This document shows positions 59,913 through 64,000 of a stretch of DNA of 64,000 nt, piece after piece. Source of the DNA: Bacteroides acidifaciens (GTDB lineage Bacteria > Bacteroidota > Bacteroidia > Bacteroidales > Bacteroidaceae); the NCBI RefSeq assembly GCF_024623065.1, contig NZ_JANJZR010000009.1:1-64000 (forward strand), in the 5' to 3' direction. Position 1 is the first letter of the stretch. Every line of letters starts with the position of its first letter. The position numbers and the translations under genes were made by a program. The notes beneath the pieces are model-generated. The model had not been told where the DNA came from. It searched no databases and saw only the letters and a list, made by a program, of their open reading frames with translations.

Positions 59913-61901
59913 ATGAAACAAGAAGAAGACAAATTCACCGGGTTGCCCGAGAATGCGTTCAGAGAGTTGAAACCAGGGGAAGTCTACAACCCATTGATGA
60001 GTTCCTCGAAAAATTATCCGGAAGTTAATTTCTGGTCAGTAGCCTGGGGTATCGCCATGGCAATCCTTTTCTCGGCTGCCGCTGCCTATCTGGGCTTGAA
60101 AGTGGGGCAAGTATTTGAAGCTGCTATTCCGATTGCGATTATCGCGGTAGGAGTTTCAGGGGCAGCAAAAAGAAAGAATGCATTGGGAGAAAACGTTATT
60201 ATCCAGTCTATTGGAGCTTGTTCGGGAGTAATTGTAGCCGGAGCTATCTTTACGTTGCCCGCTCTTTATATTCTTCAAGCCAAATATCCTGAAATGACAG
60301 TTACCTTTATGCAAGTATTCATCAGTTCTTTGCTGGGTGGCGTATTGGGCATTCTGTTCCTGATTCCTTTCCGGAAATATTTCGTCAGCGACATGCACGG
60401 CAAATATCCTTTCCCGGAAGCAACTGCTACCACACAGGTGTTAATCTCCGGTGAGAAAGGCGGCAGCCAAGCCAAGCCGTTGTTGATGGCAGGTATGATT
60501 GGTGGTTTGTATGACTTCATTGTAGCTACGTTCGGATGGTGGAACGAGAACTTCACGACCCGTGTATGCAGTACCGGAGAGATGCTGGCAGAAAAAGCCA
60601 AACTAGTATTTAAAGTGAATACGGGTGCTGCCGTACTGGGTCTGGGATATATTGTAGGATTGAAATATGCTTCCATCATTTGTGCCGGTTCATTGGCGGT
60701 ATGGTGGATTATCATTCCGGGAATGTCCGCTATCTGGGGAGACAGCGTGCTAAACGCATGGAATCCAGAGATTACGGCTACCGTAGGGATGATGAGTCCG
60801 GAGGATATTTTCAAATATTATGCGAAGAGTATTGGTATTGGCGGTATCGCCATGGCGGGAGTGATTGGTATTATCCGCTCCTGGGGAATTATCAAAAGTG
60901 CCGTCGGACTGGCAGCCAAGGAAATGGGCGGTAAGGGTAATGTTGAAAAGACTATTATACGTACACAACGCGATCTTTCGATGAAGATTATCGCAATAGG
61001 CTCTATCATCACACTGATATTAATTGTACTGTTCTTCTACTTTGACGTAATGCAGGGTAATTTATTGCATACATTGGTGGCTATTATTTTAGTTGCCGGC
61101 ATTTCTTTCCTGTTCACCACGGTAGCTGCCAACGCTATTGCAATCGTGGGTACTAATCCTGTGTCGGGAATGACGTTGATGACGCTGATCTTAGCTTCCG
61201 TAGTGATGGTGGCTGTCGGTCTGAAAGGTCCTTCGGGTATGGTTGCCGCATTGGTTATGGGTGGCGTGGTATGTACAGCGCTTTCAATGGCGGGCGGTTT
61301 CATTACCGACTTAAAGATTGGTTACTGGTTGGGAAACACTCCTGCCAAACAAGAAACATGGAAGTTTCTGGGAACAATCGTATCGGCTGCAACCGTAGGC
61401 GGTGTGATGATTATCCTGAACAAAACATACGGATTTACAAGCGGTGCACTGGCTGCTCCGCAAGCCAATGCGATGGCAGCCGTTATCGAACCGCTGATGA
61501 GTGGCGTAGGCGCACCTTGGTTGTTATATGGTATCGGCGCTGTGTTAGCTATTATTCTGACTCTTTGTAAAATTCCTGCATTAGCTTTTGCATTGGGTAT
61601 GTTTATTCCTTTGGAACTGAATGTACCGTTGGTAGTGGGCGGAGCTGTAAACTGGTTTGTTACAACCCGCAGCAAGGACGCCACATTGAATACGGAAAGA
61701 GGAGAAAAAGGAACGCTGCTGGCTTCCGGTTTTATTGCCGGTGGTGCATTGATGGGAGTTATCAGTGCCGCTATGCGTTTCGGAGGAGTCAATCTTGTGA
61801 ATGAAGCATGGCTGAACAATACCTGGTCGGAAGTGTTAGCATTAGGAGCATATGCCCTGTTGATTCTTTACTTTATCAAAGCTTCAATGAAAGTTAAATA
61901 A
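59913..61901 (+). CDS. OPT family oligopeptide transporter
   Basis: A 662-residue protein with about 14-16 membrane helices. Segments such as KYPFPEATATTQVLISGEKG and NAIAIVGTNPVSGMTLMTLI are OPT-like. The family imports peptides or peptide-derived chelates. It is 5 nt before the DUF1460 gene, so the two are probably one operon. Confidence 0.9.
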   Translation: MKQEEDKFTGLPENAFRELKPGEVYNPLMSSSKNYPEVNFWSVAWGIAMAILFSAAAAYLGLKVGQVFEAAIPIAIIAVGVSGAAKRKNALGENVIIQSIGACSGVIVAGAIFTLPALYILQAKYPEMTVTFMQVFISSLLGGVLGILFLIPFRKYFVSDMHGKYPFPEATATTQVLISGEKGGSQAKPLLMAGMIGGLYDFIVATFGWWNENFTTRVCSTGEMLAEKAKLVFKVNTGAAVLGLGYIVGLKYASIICAGSLAVWWIIIPGMSAIWGDSVLNAWNPEITATVGMMSPEDIFKYYAKSIGIGGIAMAGVIGIIRSWGIIKSAVGLAAKEMGGKGNVEKTIIRTQRDLSMKIIAIGSIITLILIVLFFYFDVMQGNLLHTLVAIILVAGISFLFTTVAANAIAIVGTNPVSGMTLMTLILASVVMVAVGLKGPSGMVAALVMGGVVCTALSMAGGFITDLKIGYWLGNTPAKQETWKFLGTIVSAATVGGVMIILNKTYGFTSGALAAPQANAMAAVIEPLMSGVGAPWLLYGIGAVLAIILTLCKIPALAFALGMFIPLELNVPLVVGGAVNWFVTTRSKDATLNTERGEKGTLLASGFIAGGALMGVISAAMRFGGVNLVNEAWLNNTWSEVLALGAYALLILYFIKASMKVK

Positions 61902-61906
61902 ATAGT

Positions 61907-62707
61907 ATGGGGAGATTTTTATCCGTCATAGTATCGTTTGTCAGTGTAATGACTTTTGCACAGGAACAGTCTGCGGAGCCTGCTCCGCAGGACTCTGCAG
62001 AGTTCACGGCACCCACAGCGATGTTACAAATCGGAAAGTCTTATTTGGGAACAAAATATGTAGCCAATACCTTAGACCGGGACGGAGAAGAGAAACTGGT
62101 CGTCCGAACGGATGCGGTAGATTGCCTTACTTTCGTAGAATATACGTTGGCGCAGGCTCTCAGTCCATCTTTTGCAGAGAATCTGCAAAAGATACGGTAT
62201 CGGGACGGTATTATTGACGGTTACCCTTCGCGATTGCATTATACGTCCGACTGGATTGATAACGGTGTCCGGCACGGTTTCCTTACAGATGTCACCGCTG
62301 AGAATAGCACGCCTACAATGAAATTATCCCTTTCATATATGTCCACTCATCCCAAACAATACAAGAAATTGTCTGATTCGCCGGAAAATGTGTTACGGAT
62401 GATTGAACATGAGAAAGTCTTATCAGGAAAAGCAATACATTGGCTACCGAAAAGCCAATTGCCGGAAAACGGATTGCCGTGGATTATGGACGGAGACATT
62501 ATCGCTATCACAACGAAGTTGCCTGGATTGGACATTGCTCATGTAGGAATAGCAGAATATAAAAATGGAAAGTTGCATCTGCTGCACGCTTCTTCCACAC
62601 TAGGGAAGGTGGTTGTCAGTGATACGCCTCTCAGCCATATGCTCGACAATAATAAATCGTGGACAGGCATACGTGTTATCCGGATGTCACACATTAAAAA
62701 CAACTGA
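61907..62707 (+). CDS. DUF1460 amidase-like periplasmic protein
   Basis: A 266-residue NlpC/P60-like protein with an N-terminal signal segment (about 1-18). Catalytic Cys in TDAVDCLTFVE (about 67-77) and His in LDIAHVGIAEY (about 207-217). The family is thought to act as an L-alanine amidase or dipeptidase on peptidoglycan fragments. Its pairing with the OPT transporter suggests muropeptide or dipeptide use. Confidence 0.88.
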   Translation: MGRFLSVIVSFVSVMTFAQEQSAEPAPQDSAEFTAPTAMLQIGKSYLGTKYVANTLDRDGEEKLVVRTDAVDCLTFVEYTLAQALSPSFAENLQKIRYRDGIIDGYPSRLHYTSDWIDNGVRHGFLTDVTAENSTPTMKLSLSYMSTHPKQYKKLSDSPENVLRMIEHEKVLSGKAIHWLPKSQLPENGLPWIMDGDIIAITTKLPGLDIAHVGIAEYKNGKLHLLHASSTLGKVVVSDTPLSHMLDNNKSWTGIRVIRMSHIKNN

Positions 62708-62709
62708 TT

Positions 62710-62882
62710 ATGAGACGAGTTAAATATCTCCTTCTCGCCTCGTGCTTATTTCCTGTCTTAAGCGGGAGCACAAGGAGCGGAATCAACTTCTGGCCCATAG
62801 CGTAGATTTCTCATACGCATTGGCGGATAAGAATAGCTTTATGCACCGCACTTGGCAGTTGGGAGTCGGAATAGCTTTCTAA
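62710..62882 (+). pseudogene. Remnant of an outer-membrane beta-barrel protein gene
   Basis: The frame at 62710 gives a signal-peptide-like start (MRRVKYLLLASCLFPVLSG) and then a stop. Another frame ends with VDFSYALADKNSFMHRTWQL and GVGIAF plus a stop, a typical C-terminal beta strand of outer-membrane proteins. The middle is missing, so this is a deletion remnant. It overlaps the convergent lipB end. Confidence 0.6.
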
Positions 62883-63522
62883 GCTCCTCTTCGAGGCGTT
62901 GCTTCACTTCGTCCATGGGTACATCGTGCTTCAACTCCTGACGAAGAGAAGTGACGCCTTTATCTATAAATCCACAAGGATGAATATAGCTGAAATATCG
63001 TAAATCCGTATTTACATTCAAAGCCAATCCGTGCATAGTGACGTAATGGCTGCTCCTCACTCCTATCGCACAAATCTTACGGGCACGAGGAGTATCGCCT
63101 TCCAGCCAGACACCCGTTGCTTTCTCCAATCTTCCAGCTTCAATGCCATAAGATGCGCACACATGTATCACTGCTTCTTCCAACAGATGAACATATTCTT
63201 TCAGCCCAAGCCCGAACTCTTCCAAATTCAATATAGGATAGCATACTAACTGTCCGGGGCCGTGATAAGTGATGTCTCCCCCTCTGTCGATATGATAAAG
63301 AGTCGCATCAATCGCTTTCAACTGTTGGTCACTCAGCAACATATTATTTTCTTTCCCACTACGTCCCAAAGTATAGACGTGAGAATGCTCGCACATAATA
63401 ATACGGTTCTCATAGGCTTCGCCCTGAGCTTTTGCTCGGACAACGCTGTCAAACCATTCCGTCTGCCGTTGCCATGCCTCGGCATACGGTATCAAATTCC
63501 AATCGACAAAAACTGTTTTCAT
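62839..63522 (-). CDS. lipB: Lipoyl(octanoyl) transferase LipB
   Basis: A 227-residue enzyme that moves octanoyl from ACP to lipoyl domains. Conserved RGGDITYHGPGQLVCYPI (about 79-96), catalytic Lys in ARKICAIGVR and Cys in PCGFIDKGVTSL. Its 3' end overlaps the outer-membrane remnant by 44 nt. Confidence 0.95.
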   Translation of the reverse strand: MKTVFVDWNLIPYAEAWQRQTEWFDSVVRAKAQGEAYENRIIMCEHSHVYTLGRSGKENNMLLSDQQLKAIDATLYHIDRGGDITYHGPGQLVCYPILNLEEFGLGLKEYVHLLEEAVIHVCASYGIEAGRLEKATGVWLEGDTPRARKICAIGVRSSHYVTMHGLALNVNTDLRYFSYIHPCGFIDKGVTSLRQELKHDVPMDEVKQRLEEELRKLFRLPTAKCGA

Positions 63523-63588
63523 AGAAACAAAGATAAGAAATAAAAAGAAAATATGTACATTTGTCGGCCGAATATAACAAACACAACT

Positions 63589-64000
63589 ATGAAAATGGAC
63601 TTTCCACAGGTAGACTTGCCTACCGAAATATTAGCATGGACGAATGTCACAGAAGATATTCTGAATATTTATAAGCAATCTTGCCGGTTGCAAGCATGTA
63701 TTGTTGCCATATGTACCGAAGGCTCAATGAAAGCATCCATCAACTTGCTCGATTATGAAATCCGTCCCAATGACTTGATAACACTATTGCCGGGCACCAT
63801 CATTCAGTTCCGCGAAAAAACAGAAAAAGTATGTCTCTGCTTCGCTGGTTTTTCCGCTCATTGTGCCGGACGAATCAATCTGATGAAAAGTATCGGAAAT
63901 GCTTATCCTAAACTAATCGAACAACCAATTGTACCGCTTACCGAAGAAGTGACCGGTTATCTGAAAGATTATTTCGCTCTGCTAGCACGTGCCAGTTGCA
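63589..64000 (+). CDS. AraC-type regulator, N-terminal sensor (cut by window end)
   Basis: The first 137 codons of a gene starting MKMDFPQVDLPTEILAW. The cupin-like sensor part (SINLLDYEIRPNDLITLLPG) is typical of AraC family regulators; the DNA-binding HTH domain would lie beyond the window. A -7-like TACATTTG at 63556-63563 precedes it. Confidence 0.6.
   Translation, partial: MKMDFPQVDLPTEILAWTNVTEDILNIYKQSCRLQACIVAICTEGSMKASINLLDYEIRPNDLITLLPGTIIQFREKTEKVCLCFAGFSAHCAGRINLMKSIGNAYPKLIEQPIVPLTEEVTGYLKDYFALLARASC

Noticed and set aside
1..64000. CRISPR array or rRNA operon
   Set aside because: No regularly spaced direct repeats with unique spacers and no rRNA-like sequence were seen.

Overview
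The window suggests a Bacteroides (Bacteroidales) chromosome carrying a large temperate prophage. Evidence for the host: -7 elements of the TAnnTTTG type with TTTG about 19-20 bp upstream, weak use of Shine-Dalgarno sequences, a Bacteroides-type tyrosine integrase lacking the usual first catalytic Arg, and host genes typical of the group (DUF1573, DUF4923, DUF1460, OPT transporter). The prophage fills positions 1 to about 52,630. Its right end abuts the 3' end of a tRNA-Asp gene (52625-52698) next to the integrase; its left end lies outside the window. Host DNA runs from there to 64,000.

Prophage layout. (1) 1-5056, plus strand: accessory and DNA-metabolism genes, namely a Dam-like methyltransferase, the RNA ligase RtcB, an EVK nuclease-like protein, a NUMOD DNA-binding protein, a MazG-like hydrolase and an SSB-like DUF3127 protein. 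(2) 5094-7254, minus: lysis genes (spanin-like protein, lysozyme-like enzyme, holin). (3) 7282-18377, minus: tail tip and fibre genes with a diversity-generating retroelement (DGR): target gene with a 108-bp variable repeat, template repeat, then a reverse transcriptase whose frame is broken twice. (4) 18.6-21.4 kb: a lysogenic-conversion (moron) pair with its own promoter, and KilA-N and Rha regulators behind a long structured leader. (5) 21.6-33.0 kb, minus: tape measure, tail assembly chaperones with a probable -1 frameshift at A10, tail tube, connectors, capsid and scaffold-like protein. (6) 33.1-34.1 kb, minus: eight tRNA genes, three tRNA-sized non-tRNA elements (two predicted to form pseudoknots) and a Com-like zinc-ribbon gene. 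(7) 34.3-37.4 kb, plus: large terminase and portal. (8) 37.6-41.6 kb, minus: minor head protein and a primase/helicase operon. (9) 41.6-42.1 kb: an AT-rich iteron array, a possible origin. (10) 42.3-51.2 kb: small-terminase candidate (minus), then a plus-strand early operon with a clamp-like protein, a ParA-like ATPase and a second tyrosine recombinase. (11) Integrase and the tRNA-Asp junction.

How it fits together: the DGR would diversify a lectin-like tail protein and so adsorption specificity. The tRNA array with RtcB fits tRNA supply and repair during infection. The iterons, primase, clamp-like and SSB-like proteins fit a phage-encoded replication module.

Host part (52.8-64 kb): a PLP aminotransferase, YqgE/AlgH, GNAT acetyltransferase, a membrane protein, recR, a sodium/solute symporter, engB, DUF4923, DUF1573, an OPT transporter, DUF1460, an outer-membrane protein remnant, lipB and the start of an AraC-type regulator gene.

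Four likely single-base frame breaks occur in the prophage (methyltransferase, a small ORF, and two in the reverse transcriptase). Whether they are real decay, phase variation or assembly error cannot be decided from this sequence.
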